A stretch of 64,000 bases of DNA from Synechococcaceae cyanobacterium. GTDB lineage: Bacteria; Cyanobacteriota; Cyanobacteriia; PCC-6307; Cyanobiaceae. Where the stretch lies: contig CANCJV010000020.1 of NCBI GenBank assembly GCA_947378425.1, forward strand, positions 1 to 64,000, written 5' to 3'. The translations under genes were made by a program, and so were the position numbers. The notes under the pieces are model-generated. The model was not told the origin of the DNA and ran no database searches. It saw only the letters and a program-made list of their open reading frames with translations. Positions 27,855-35,655 of the stretch are shown piece by piece; within the stretch, counting starts at the first letter, position 1; the number at the start of each line of letters is the position of its first letter.

Positions 27855-28604
27855 GTGTCCAAGTCCTCAGGTCGTCAGGCGACCGCCCTCGATCAGCGCA
27901 ATCGCCGGGTCGAGCTCTATCGCAATCTCGTGCGTCCGATTGCCCTGCACTACGCCAACTGCAGCCCTGAATCCAGCGACGATCTCCTGCAGGTGGGCCT
28001 GCTGGGGCTGATCCGGGCCGCCGAGCTCTACCGCCAGGAGCTGGAGACACCGTTCTCCGCCTTTGCCAGGCCTCACATCCGCGGCGCCATCCTTCACTAT
28101 CTGCGGGATTGCGCCCCGGCGGTGCGCTTGCCAAGGCGTCAGGCCGAGCTGCAGGAGCGCATCCAGAAACTCCTGCAGGCTGCTGCCCCAGGCCTTGATC
28201 AAGGATCCCGGGAGACCCTGGTGCGCCAGCGGCTGGGCTTGAGCGAACAGCGCTGGCAGATGCTGGCCCAGCAGCGCCAGCTGAATCGAACCGTGCCGCT
28301 GGAGGGAGACCTGCTGGAGGCGATCGTCGACCCCGCCAGGGTCGTGTGCCCGCAGGAGGTCGCGATTCCGCCGGTCGAGGTGCTGCTGGCGCAGCTGGAG
28401 CCTCGTCAGCGTCAGGTCGTGCGCCAGGTGGTGCTGGCGGGCTGGAGCTACAGGCGCCTGGCTCAGCAGATGCAGGTCAGTCCGATGACAGTGCAGCGCC
28501 TGCTGCACCGGGGATTGGCCCAGCTGCGCAGCCAGCTGGGCCAATCGGCGCTCAAGCCTGGGATTCTGGCTTGTTCCGCTGGATCTGTTGCTCCAGGGTG
28601 CTGA
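27855..28604 (+). CDS. RNA polymerase sigma factor, group 3 (SigF-like)
   Basis: An alternative sigma-70 family factor of 249 residues. Region 2 is visible as DDLLQVGLLGLIRAAELYRQELETPFSAFARPHIRGAILHYLRD, and region 4 as LEPRQRQVVRQVVLAGWSYRRLAQQMQVSPMTVQRLLHRGLAQLRSQL with a clear helix-turn-helix. A degenerate region 3 lies between. The length and the type of region 2 fit group 3 factors (SigF/SigB style), which in cyanobacteria control motility and stress genes. No anti-sigma gene is adjacent. GTG 27855 is the start (MSKSSGRQATALDQRNRR). The 3' end is overlapped by a small gene on the other strand. Confidence 0.88.
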   Translation: MSKSSGRQATALDQRNRRVELYRNLVRPIALHYANCSPESSDDLLQVGLLGLIRAAELYRQELETPFSAFARPHIRGAILHYLRDCAPAVRLPRRQAELQERIQKLLQAAAPGLDQGSRETLVRQRLGLSEQRWQMLAQQRQLNRTVPLEGDLLEAIVDPARVVCPQEVAIPPVEVLLAQLEPRQRQVVRQVVLAGWSYRRLAQQMQVSPMTVQRLLHRGLAQLRSQLGQSALKPGILACSAGSVAPGC

Positions 28605-28743
28605 TGGCCGCATTCAGGGCGGCCAGTTGCCTCTCGGCGCCATCGCGCCAGAAGGTGAGCATCTGAAGCTTGCGGTGCTGATGACGGCGGCGGTACCCAT
28701 CGCCGTCGTCGGGGCTGCCGCAGCAGCCGATCGGGGGGAACAT
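28552..28743 (-). CDS. Small coiled-coil protein antisense to the sigma gene end
   Basis: A 63-residue protein from ATG 28743 (MFPPIGCCGSPDDGDG) with a basic middle (YRRRHQHRKLQML) and a helical C-terminus (AERQLAALNAAISTLEQQI) of coiled-coil type. The sequence has the look of a conserved picocyanobacterial small protein, as I recall similar WRDG...LEAQI tails, but I cannot name the family. It overlaps the sigma factor gene tail-to-tail by 53 nt, so the two could affect each other's mRNA. An unused open frame extends upstream to 28845; I prefer the internal ATG because the sequence ahead of it looks non-coding. Confidence 0.55.
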   Translation of the reverse strand: MFPPIGCCGSPDDGDGYRRRHQHRKLQMLTFWRDGAERQLAALNAAISTLEQQIQRNKPESQA

Positions 28744-28929
28744 CGCAGTCAGGAACGGGTCCCTACTTCTAGCCACCCGGGTGGTCCGATTGGGAGTCGT
28801 CCTCCCGGCAGCCCCGGTGAGAGGGGGAGCAGGCATGATCAGCATCGCTATCGGCCGGTACCACCACCTCCGGCAGGATGGAGCGGATCAACGCCCCTCC
28901 CCCGTCCCGTCGCCTTTTTCGGTTTGCGT

Positions 28930-30606
28930 GTGGTCCGCCCCACTCGGTTGCTTGCGTCCCTCCTAGGGGTGCTGATGGGTGGACCCATGGTTCTCAGCCT
29001 TTCCAGCGCCCACGCCTACGTCGCCCTGATGGCCGGCCAGAGTGCCCGCCCGCTGAACGGACAGTTCAACAGCGTTCCTGTGTTGCATTCCAACCAACCG
29101 GAGGAGGTGGAGGGGCCTGGCATCTTGATCAACACCGCGCCAGGAATGAGCTACGCGGCCGAGACAGGAGCAGGACTGCGCAATGCCGTGTACACCTTCA
29201 ATGGTGAATTCGGGATGCACCTGCATCACAAGTTCATCCCATCAGATCGGCAATCCATCTCCGCTTCGCAGCGCCGCAGCGAGCTCACCCTGGCGGCGAT
29301 TCTGATCAATCCGGGGTTGATGCCCGTTCATATCCGCTTCAGCAGTGGAGCCGTGCGCAACAGCTTTGAAGCGCCTTACCTGGCCAACAATCTGATGGGC
29401 GTCAAACCGCTGGGCCCCAGACCCTGGAATACGGGCCCCGGTGATGCCACAGCCGTCCAGATGTTGCGGGGCAAACTGGATTCGCGCCTCAGTGGTGAAA
29501 TCACCATCCCAGCCCGATCGCGGATCGTACTGTTCCAGACTCAGTTGCCGGCTCTCGGCATCGCCAATGCCCTGCTGAAGGGCAAGAGTGATGGTCCCTT
29601 TTCTATCGCGGTCGTAGCAGTCAGTAAAAATACTGGAAGCGATAATGAGATTCTTTCAGTGCTGGATCAAGGGCGACTGGCGCCGGGTCGTGTATATCTC
29701 AATCGCATCAATGAGATCAATAGTCGGTCTGTATTCTCCCGGGTCGGTGGCGTCGCCATCGGCGATTCGTACCACGCCAGCATCAGTCACGATCTTGACA
29801 GTCAAGGGGCACTGCATGTTCCCTTCACCAGCACGGATCGGCATGAATTCGGCACCCGAGACATTCAGGTCAACCCCCTTGTCAGCCGCATGGTGGATTC
29901 ATCCCTCGACAACATCGGCACCTATGGCGTTCGCTTCGACATCGATATGAACCTGCGCGGCCATGGTCCCTATGAGCTGGTGATGAGCCATCCCTCTCCC
30001 CTGGGGGGCAGAACCTTCACCGCATTCCGGGGCTCCATCCAGATCCGCTCCGAGGAAGGTCAGCGGGAGGTGCATGTCGGTCTCCGCTCTGGTGAAAGCC
30101 TTTCGCTCGGCCAGATCAACCTGCGCGCCGGAGTTGTCTATCCCCTCCGGGTCAGCATGGTGTACCCAGCCGATGCCACCCCTGGCCATCTGCTCAGCAT
30201 TGTGCCCGCCAGCCAGCTCGCCCTGGTGCAGGAGCAACAACGCCAGCAGGATCTGGCCCGACTCAACGCCAGCCGTCCGGCCAAGCCCGGTGGTGGCCCA
30301 CCCCCCTTACCGGGTGAGGCCCCCGCCGCTGGCCAGCCGGCTGCGGCCGAACCAGTCCGGGAAGCGACGCTGCCGCCCATCGATACCCCACCTGTCAGGC
30401 ACTTTCGCCCCCCCTCGATGCCCCTGGTGCCGCCACCTGAAATCCTTGGCCCCGCTCCGGTTCCGTCCTGGCTGTCACCACCACCTCAGGTGATCACGCC
30501 CAGCGGCCTGAATCGTCCCGAGGGGGCTGACGGAAACCTGGTCGACCGTTACCGTCAGGCAGTGGAGGCTCAGCAACGGGTGATGCAGGGTTGGCAGCAG
30601 CCATGA
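28930..30606 (+). CDS. DUF3370 family secreted protein
   Basis: About 558 residues. The proposed start GTG 28930 gives a signal peptide (VVRPTRLLASLLGVLMGGPMVLSLSSAHA); TTG 28924 is an alternative, and no ATG is suitably placed. The mature protein begins YVALMAGQSARPLNGQFNSVPVLHSNQPEEVEGPGILI, a pattern I recognise from cyanobacterial DUF3370 proteins. The body is a beta-rich soluble domain; the last 110 residues are Pro/Ala-rich (PPPLPGEAPAAGQPAAAEP and similar), probably disordered and possibly wall-associated. Function is unknown. The long upstream gap from the sigma gene contains the small antisense gene and no other feature I can support. Confidence 0.75.
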   Translation: MVRPTRLLASLLGVLMGGPMVLSLSSAHAYVALMAGQSARPLNGQFNSVPVLHSNQPEEVEGPGILINTAPGMSYAAETGAGLRNAVYTFNGEFGMHLHHKFIPSDRQSISASQRRSELTLAAILINPGLMPVHIRFSSGAVRNSFEAPYLANNLMGVKPLGPRPWNTGPGDATAVQMLRGKLDSRLSGEITIPARSRIVLFQTQLPALGIANALLKGKSDGPFSIAVVAVSKNTGSDNEILSVLDQGRLAPGRVYLNRINEINSRSVFSRVGGVAIGDSYHASISHDLDSQGALHVPFTSTDRHEFGTRDIQVNPLVSRMVDSSLDNIGTYGVRFDIDMNLRGHGPYELVMSHPSPLGGRTFTAFRGSIQIRSEEGQREVHVGLRSGESLSLGQINLRAGVVYPLRVSMVYPADATPGHLLSIVPASQLALVQEQQRQQDLARLNASRPAKPGGGPPPLPGEAPAAGQPAAAEPVREATLPPIDTPPVRHFRPPSMPLVPPPEILGPAPVPSWLSPPPQVITPSGLNRPEGADGNLVDRYRQAVEAQQRVMQGWQQP

Positions 30607-30629
30607 ACCGAGCCTGAGCGAGGAACTGC

Positions 30630-31658
30630 GTGGTGGTGGATGAAGCCCCCGAGGCATGGAGACGCACCAGCATCTCGCTGCCTCAACAGACCGTGGACAA
30701 TCTGGAGCGGTTGCGCCGGGAGTGGGGGCTCAGGCACCGTGGGGCCGTGCTTGAGCGCCTGCTGCTCCAGGTTTTTGGCGAGGGCGATGGGGAGGCTGGC
30801 TCCGATGTGCTTCCCGACGACCTGGCGGGGGTGGGTCATCGCCGCGACACCGATGGCGAGCTTGATGAACAGGTCGCCCTGGTTCTGGTGAACCGTGGGG
30901 GCCTGGAGGCGGTTTCGACGGAGAGCGATCCCGACGACAGCCGCAGCGATCGCCTACGCAGCCGAGGAGCTGGCGGTGGCGGCATTGATCTGCCTGGCTT
31001 TGTGCGCAGCCGCACCAGCAAACTCAAGCGTGATCTGGGCTCCGGCAAAACTTCAGCTCCTAAGCTGAATGTGGTGCACCTGCACGTGCCGGCGGAGCAG
31101 ATCCAACAGGCGCTGCTGGAAGCCCGGGCTCACTGGATCACCGTCTATGGCCATGCACCCAATGCCACGGTGCTGGAGAACGCCATGATCTGGTTGGCCC
31201 ACGACATCTGGCCCCAGTGCGATCACAGCGAAGGCAGATTGTTCACCTGGACGGCGGCCTGTGAGGTGATGGCTGACATTGTCAGTGGCTGGAGTGATGA
31301 GGCGCCGAGCTTTGAGCGCGTGATGGTCACCGCCGGGGTGCTGGAGGATCCGTTCAGCCCCGCCACCTTGACCCTGCGATTGCCCACATTGATCCGCCGT
31401 TTTGTACATCGCTTGCGGCGTCGCGGTCGGGGGGGATCGTTCCAGACTCTCGAACACACCATGACACTGCAGGGAGCGCTGAAGTTGCTCAAACTGCCCA
31501 CTGACCCCGGCAATCGCCTGGCCCTGTCCCAGATCCGCGAGTCCTACCGCGAGCTAGCCCTCAGCCACCATCCGGATGCCGGTGGTTCAGTGGAGGCGAT
31601 GCGCCGGATCAACGAGGCCTATCAGTTGCTCAAGGAGCTCTACCGCAACCGTGGCTGA
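30630..31658 (+). CDS. J-domain protein with an N-terminal RHH-like segment
   Basis: A 342-residue protein. The C-terminus is a J-domain: TLQGALKLLKLPTD, RESYRELALSHHPDAGGSVEAMRRINEAYQLL with the diagnostic HPD at about residue 313, which stimulates Hsp70 (DnaK) ATPase. The N-terminus (RRTSISLPQQTVDNLERLRREWGLRHRGAVLERLLLQVF) looks like a ribbon-helix-helix DNA-binding unit. Between them is a disordered acidic/basic stretch and a middle region (VVHLHVPAEQIQQALLEARAHWITVYGHAPNATVLENAMIWLAHD) of unknown type. GTG starts at 30630, 30633 and 30636 are all possible. Together this would be a chaperone co-factor recruited by DNA or by a partner (inference). It borders the gene-poor island. Confidence 0.72.
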   Translation: MVVDEAPEAWRRTSISLPQQTVDNLERLRREWGLRHRGAVLERLLLQVFGEGDGEAGSDVLPDDLAGVGHRRDTDGELDEQVALVLVNRGGLEAVSTESDPDDSRSDRLRSRGAGGGGIDLPGFVRSRTSKLKRDLGSGKTSAPKLNVVHLHVPAEQIQQALLEARAHWITVYGHAPNATVLENAMIWLAHDIWPQCDHSEGRLFTWTAACEVMADIVSGWSDEAPSFERVMVTAGVLEDPFSPATLTLRLPTLIRRFVHRLRRRGRGGSFQTLEHTMTLQGALKLLKLPTDPGNRLALSQIRESYRELALSHHPDAGGSVEAMRRINEAYQLLKELYRNRG

Positions 31659-32050
31659 TCGAAGTGGCTCTCAGTAGTCTCAATCAAGACGAACAGCAAG
31701 TCCCATCTTGGTTTTCATAGGAGACTATCGATTCAAAATGTTTTGAACCCTGAAGCCGCCGGCGCCCATTCGCCACGCTTCCCCGGCTCAGGGCCAAGGC
31801 GCTGCGGCCGCCTTCAAGCAGCCAACCTCGTGCCATGGAGTTTGCGACTGGCGAATCCCGTCCATTGGCAACCCCCATTCGGCCCTATGGGCCTCGACGC
31901 CGCCGACACCAAAAGTTCGACAATGACTTTCAGCCTCCCTCAAGCGACCGTAACCGCTGATTCGGTTACAGATCCGTGAGCCAAGCATGCGTCCCAGAAG
32001 CGTCCCAAGCCGTTTCAGGGTAACAATCGGATTTTGACGTTGCTGCGATG

Positions 32051-32100
32051 ACTCACCTGAGACACAATAGTAGTCCAGACAAGCGTCTCAGGCTGGATAA
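32051..32100. repeat. Imperfect repeat copy A (partner at 34801-34834)
   Basis: This segment and 34801-34834 share, in the same order, ACTCAC, AATAGT, CCAGA, CAAGC, TCAGG and ATAA, with small gaps between the shared blocks. Copy A also contains its own 8-bp inverted repeat (CCTGAGAC at 32056-32063 and GTCTCAGG at 32085-32092). A weaker relative (AGTAGTC...ATCAAGAC) is found at 31668-31690, just after the J-domain gene. The two better copies are about 2.75 kb apart and lie near the edges of the gene-poor island. Confidence 0.4.
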
Positions 32101-32163
32101 AAGATCATGGTTCTCTCGCGTACAGCTTTCCCTTGCGAAGGTGATAGATCGATGAAGAATTGA

Positions 32164-32391
32164 ATCTATCAAAGTGGAGAACTGATTTTCTGGTTTGAAC
32201 TCGCTCATCACGTGACTGCCGGCTATGTCGGTGCGCAGATTAACTTTCCGCTCGCCATAGGAGCAAGAATAGGAACTGTTTGGCACAGTATTGCTGGAGG
32301 AATATTTGTGGGCGCATTCGCTGTGATATGCCTTACGGGCTATATCCTTGATTGGGATGAGATATTGAACCTGAATCTTATTCGCTCATGA
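32164..32391 (+). pseudogene. Open frame for a hydrophobic peptide, no good start
   Basis: The frame is open for 75 codons to TGA 32389-32391 and reads like a membrane protein: GYVGAQINFPLAIGARIGTV followed by HSIAGGIFVGAFAVICLTGY as a probable transmembrane helix. No ATG is present; the only plausible start is the GTG in the sequence HHVTAGY. It may be the end of a lost membrane protein gene, cut off upstream by a stop at 32161. Family not recognised. Real coding is doubtful. Confidence 0.25.
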
Positions 32392-32421
32392 GCAGTGCCC
32401 AATCTTGTGAACTCCGAGTCT

Positions 32422-32625
32422 ATGAATGATGATACTTTGCAGATGAGGGAGCTCATCGTTTTGGGAACAGCGGCTATTACTACTTCGCGCGTTATCTTGC
32501 AATTTCGGGATGGAGGGCGTGGGCGCGATGCCACTGCCAGCAAGAAAAGCCAACGGCTAGACCAGTTTTTAGCCGTCAGCGAGCTCGTTGCCTGCTTAAT
32601 TTTCGTAGTCGCTTTTAGCATCTGA
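32422..32625 (+). CDS. Possible small membrane protein in the AT-rich island
   Basis: A 67-residue open frame from ATG 32422 (MNDDTLQMRELIVLG) ending in a hydrophobic helix (QFLAVSELVACLIFVVAFSI); a second, shorter hydrophobic stretch precedes a basic segment (FRDGGRGRDATASKKSQR). No family is recognised, and there is no clear ribosome-binding site ahead of the ATG. The composition differs from the flanking genes. It directly follows the hydrophobic frame ending at 32391, so both may derive from one acquired membrane-protein locus. Treated as uncertain. Confidence 0.22.
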   Translation: MNDDTLQMRELIVLGTAAITTSRVILQFRDGGRGRDATASKKSQRLDQFLAVSELVACLIFVVAFSI

Positions 32626-33639
32626 TACCCGACATGGGAAAGAGCAAATTTTTTGGTTTCAATCCCCTTCATTGCGTCAGTACCTACCTTGGACGCTGCG
32701 AACGACTTGTTGCAATCATCGTGTGGCCTGGCTCTAAAGCATTGGTGGGCTCAACATATCGGAAGCTAGCCATGGCAGAGGCGGGCTTGATTGCGGCGAT
32801 AGCCCCGCGTTGCACTCCTGAACCGTATATCATGATAACCATGGTAGCCTCTATGTTGCTGATCGCAATTCCCACAATCCCAATCGTAAGATAGCAGCTC
32901 AAATTATAACGAGCCCAAGCCTGTCAGCGGAGCCAAAAAGCAACTTGGCCCCCATCGGAAATAATTAGCAACGAATTTACGCAAATAATTCTCGAGACCT
33001 GCACTATTTTTCAGCAAGTCTTGATCCTGAATTCAACTTTAGATTGCTGTCATGATGCTGCACTAATTGCTTAATGAACAAAAAGTACGCAGCTCAAAGG
33101 AGCTGCAACCTATTGGATCACAAATTTGAATTTGGTGGCTGCTGAAAGCTCACGACAGAAATGCTGATCAAGGACCTTTGGACCTCACGACCAGGGGAGC
33201 GGCCAGCACGCCAAGAATCGCCGACAGATCTGGCGATGACTGCCGACCTTCGTCGCTTGAAGGCTTCTGGAGGCTTCTTCATCTCCTGAGCAACACACCG
33301 TTCCAAACAGGTCGGCTCGTCCAGCGCTCTGCGCGGTTGTCTTGATCAGGACACTTTTCAAGACCAGTTCTGGTACCCATCTACGACAAGCGAGAACTTA
33401 AAAAACAGACGATTCTGCGTGCGTGGAGGAGGAACCACACAGCCAGTGTTCAAGTTCCATGCGCCAGCATCCGCCTTCGGCGCTGGGGCGGCTCAGGCTG
33501 GAATCCTGCCCCATCTCCTCCTGGCCCTGACCTCCTGATGCCAGGAGCGGGCCAAGTCATGTCCAGTTCCGTGTCCAAAAACCTAAAACCCTGTCCATGG
33601 CTTCTCAAAGACGTTGCAGCAACTGATCTGAAGTGAGTT

Positions 33640-33666
33640 GCGTATCTGCTTTTAAGGCAGATACGC
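33640..33666. repeat. Perfect 10-bp hairpin in the gene-poor island
   Basis: GCGTATCTGC at 33640-33649 and its exact complement at 33657-33666 enclose a 7-nt TTTTAAG loop. It has no downstream T-run on the plus strand, and no gene ends next to it. It could be an element terminus, an old terminator or chance. Confidence 0.35.
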
Positions 33667-34800
33667 ACGGCGTTGGTGCCGCCGCAACGGTTGCCTCTAT
33701 GGGGCGTGGACACAGCTGGGCTCGGTGGGTTTGCCAGGTTGGTTCCCTCGGGCCAGGTGTGGCCTTGGGCTGCGACCGGGAGGCATCGATGGTGGATGAC
33801 TACATGTCCGCCGGCGAGACGCACGCCCCCAGGGCGAATAGCCATTGCCAGTCGATGTATTCCAAAAGTGGTCTTGAGCTTGGACTCTTGATGTGTCTTG
33901 GCTGAACCCGTTGAGCCTGTTTAAGGCATGGAAATTCCCTTGCGGCCTGGGGCAGTTGCGCCAGGATCATCGCTGTTCATCTGGCCGGTGACAGGCCGGT
34001 TGGAGCCAGCAGGCCTTGCATTTGTCTCTGGACGATCTCCCAGCCAGGGAAGTTCGGGTCTCAGTGTCATTCCCAGGACCACTGAGCTGCACTCTGCTGG
34101 ATCGGGCGCCACTGGCTGTCCTTTTCAAGGCGCAGGGTCTCATCCAACACCGGGAACCCCAGGCCACCCCGGACCCTGATCTTGTAATCTCACAAGTTCA
34201 GCAAGAGAACCTATCTTGGTCCGATAATGGGTCTCATCTGCAACTCGTAGATCACCGGCCGATTGAGGCGGGCGAAGTCGCCATCGTGCAGTTGAGGCCA
34301 TTCTGGTGACCGGCATTGGTCTGAACTGTCCAACTGATCAGTACCTTTGTTGGCGCGGCCTGGGGAGCCGCTTGTCTGGCATCGGGCTAATCAGGAATTG
34401 GTGCATTGCTGGCCGGAGGAGAAAGCCGCCGCCCCAGGGAACCTTTCGTCCTTGACAGTGCCGTGAGCAAGGCCAGAAGCGTGTTGTGCATCACCCGCTC
34501 GGAACGCAAAGTCCAGACTCGACCCAAGCCAACGTCCAAAGCGTCTCATGCTGATCTCGCCTGGGCCACCCTTCGGGTACGTCAAGCATTCGAGATCGCA
34601 GTGCCATGGATCTGGGCAAGACGCCATCTCGGGATCCGCCCACCGCTATCTCAGTTCGATTCCGGATTGAATCTCGTCTGCGGCGGCAATGTCCCCAGGA
34701 TCTGTTCGGGGATCCAGGTACAACACGCTCCTGGTGCTATTCCCACGAAGGGCTGGCAGCCATGGTGGGCCGAACTGGCATCTACCACATCTCTCTCGAG

Positions 34801-34834
34801 ACTCACTAATAGTCCAGAATCAAGCTCAGGATAA
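34801..34834. repeat. Imperfect repeat copy B (partner at 32051-32100)
   Basis: This shorter copy contains the ordered blocks ACTCAC, AATAGT, CCAGA, CAAGC, TCAGG and ATAA shared with copy A, but lacks the internal inverted repeat. It lies about 200 nt before the end of apcD, close to the right edge of the gene-poor stretch. Confidence 0.4.
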
Positions 34835-35041
34835 GACGGCTGATCCTGGGGAGGAGGTTCTCTGAAGGGCTACTCCTTCTCGCCGATGCTCAGCGCTGCG
34901 CACGTGCCCATCAGTTCCTCGAACCGTTCAAAAAACAAGCCAGGTGTCGCTTCAGGACTCCTGGCTCACCGTTTCAAGGGCCTCAACAAGCCGAACGAAT
35001 TTGCGAAATCTCGGGCTGATGGGGCAGGGGAGCGTTGCCGA

Positions 35042-35536
35042 TCAGGTGGTGGTCTGCATGCCCTGGATCAGGAAGTCGAAATAGGGGCCTGCCAATGCCG
35101 CATCATCGCCATTCAGCAGCGCCAGGGCCGCCTCCTTGAGGGTGCGCATCGCCTCCACCATGCCGGGCAAGGGCACCCCCAGGCTGTTGTACATCTCGCG
35201 GGCACCCACCAGGCCGATCTCCTGGATCATCTCGGTGCTGCCGGCCAGCACCCCATAGGTGACCAACCGCAGATACCAGCTGTAGTCCCTCAGGCACTGG
35301 GTCCGTTGTTTCTGGCCGAAGGCATTGCCACCCGGTGCCACGTACTCGGGCTTGCGGCTGAACAATTGGCGGGCGGCCTCATCAACGATTTTTTTCTCGT
35401 TATCGGTCAGAACCCGGACAACCCCCAGGCGCCTGGATCCTCCCGAGAGGAAATCCACCATCGAGCGCAACTCGCCGCCGGTGGGATACCGCAGCTGATC
35501 ATCGGCCTGGAGGATCAGATCGCGAACGACGCTCAT
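35042..35536 (-). CDS. apcD: Allophycocyanin-B alpha chain (phycobilisome terminal emitter)
   Basis: A 164-residue phycobiliprotein of the phycobilisome core; ApcD carries phycocyanobilin and passes energy to the photosystems, particularly photosystem I. The start is ATG 35536 (MSVVRDLILQADDQLRYP), the conserved ApcD N-terminus. The chromophore cysteine is at residue 81 in QKQRTQCLRDYSWYLRL, preceded by APGGNAFGQ, and the family end VPLPGMVEAMRTLKEAAL is present. The length is normal. It stands alone, away from the apcAB operon, as is usual for apcD. It is divergent from rlmD; an inverted repeat lies between the two starts. Confidence 0.95.
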   Translation of the reverse strand: MSVVRDLILQADDQLRYPTGGELRSMVDFLSGGSRRLGVVRVLTDNEKKIVDEAARQLFSRKPEYVAPGGNAFGQKQRTQCLRDYSWYLRLVTYGVLAGSTEMIQEIGLVGAREMYNSLGVPLPGMVEAMRTLKEAALALLNGDDAALAGPYFDFLIQGMQTTT

Positions 35537-35592
35537 TGCAGCGACCACAGACTGGGCCATCGTATCGACTCGTTCCGGCGGATCGGCCATCT

Positions 35593-35622
35593 CCGTGCAA
35601 GGTGTAACGCCCCTTTGCACGG
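35593..35622. promoter_or_regulatory. Inverted repeat in the apcD-rlmD divergent promoter region
   Basis: CCGTGCAA at 35593-35600 and its exact complement TTGCACGG at 35615-35622 are separated by 14 nt, so the half-sites are centred about two helical turns apart, as for a dimeric repressor. The position, 57 nt upstream of the apcD start and 34 nt upstream of rlmD, would suit an operator. It could also be a leader hairpin. No regulator is assigned. Confidence 0.4.
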
Positions 35623-35655
35623 CTGCCGATAGGGTCGGGCCAGGTGGATGACGAC

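Larger units (their letters stand above)
31659..35041. other. Gene-poor 3.4-kb island, probable decayed insertion
   Basis: No convincing gene is found between the J-domain gene and apcD. About 32.1-33.1 kb is visibly AT-richer than its neighbours and uses many ATA, TTA and AAT triplets that the flanking genes avoid. Short open frames coding for hydrophobic peptides are seen at 32164-32391 and 32422-32625, but neither has a good start or a recognisable domain. The rest, 33.1-34.9 kb, returns to a mixed composition with scattered short frames on both strands and no known domain. Related short sequences near both ends, a small perfect hairpin and the composition shift suggest remains of a mobile element or a degraded horizontally acquired segment. 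No integrase or transposase can be recognised. Confidence 0.6.

Noticed and set aside
33161-33289. A 42-codon plus-strand frame (MLIKDLWTSRPGERP...) in the island
   Set aside because: It is too short and has no recognisable motif or ribosome-binding site; not distinguishable from chance.
33320-33600. Sequences resembling IS ends (GATCAGGACACTT, GTGTCC repeats)
   Set aside because: No transposase and no clean inverted terminal repeat could be found, so no insertion sequence is claimed.
34406-34834. A 142-codon plus-strand frame in the island
   Set aside because: No domain, abnormal composition and competing frames on both strands; no support as a gene.
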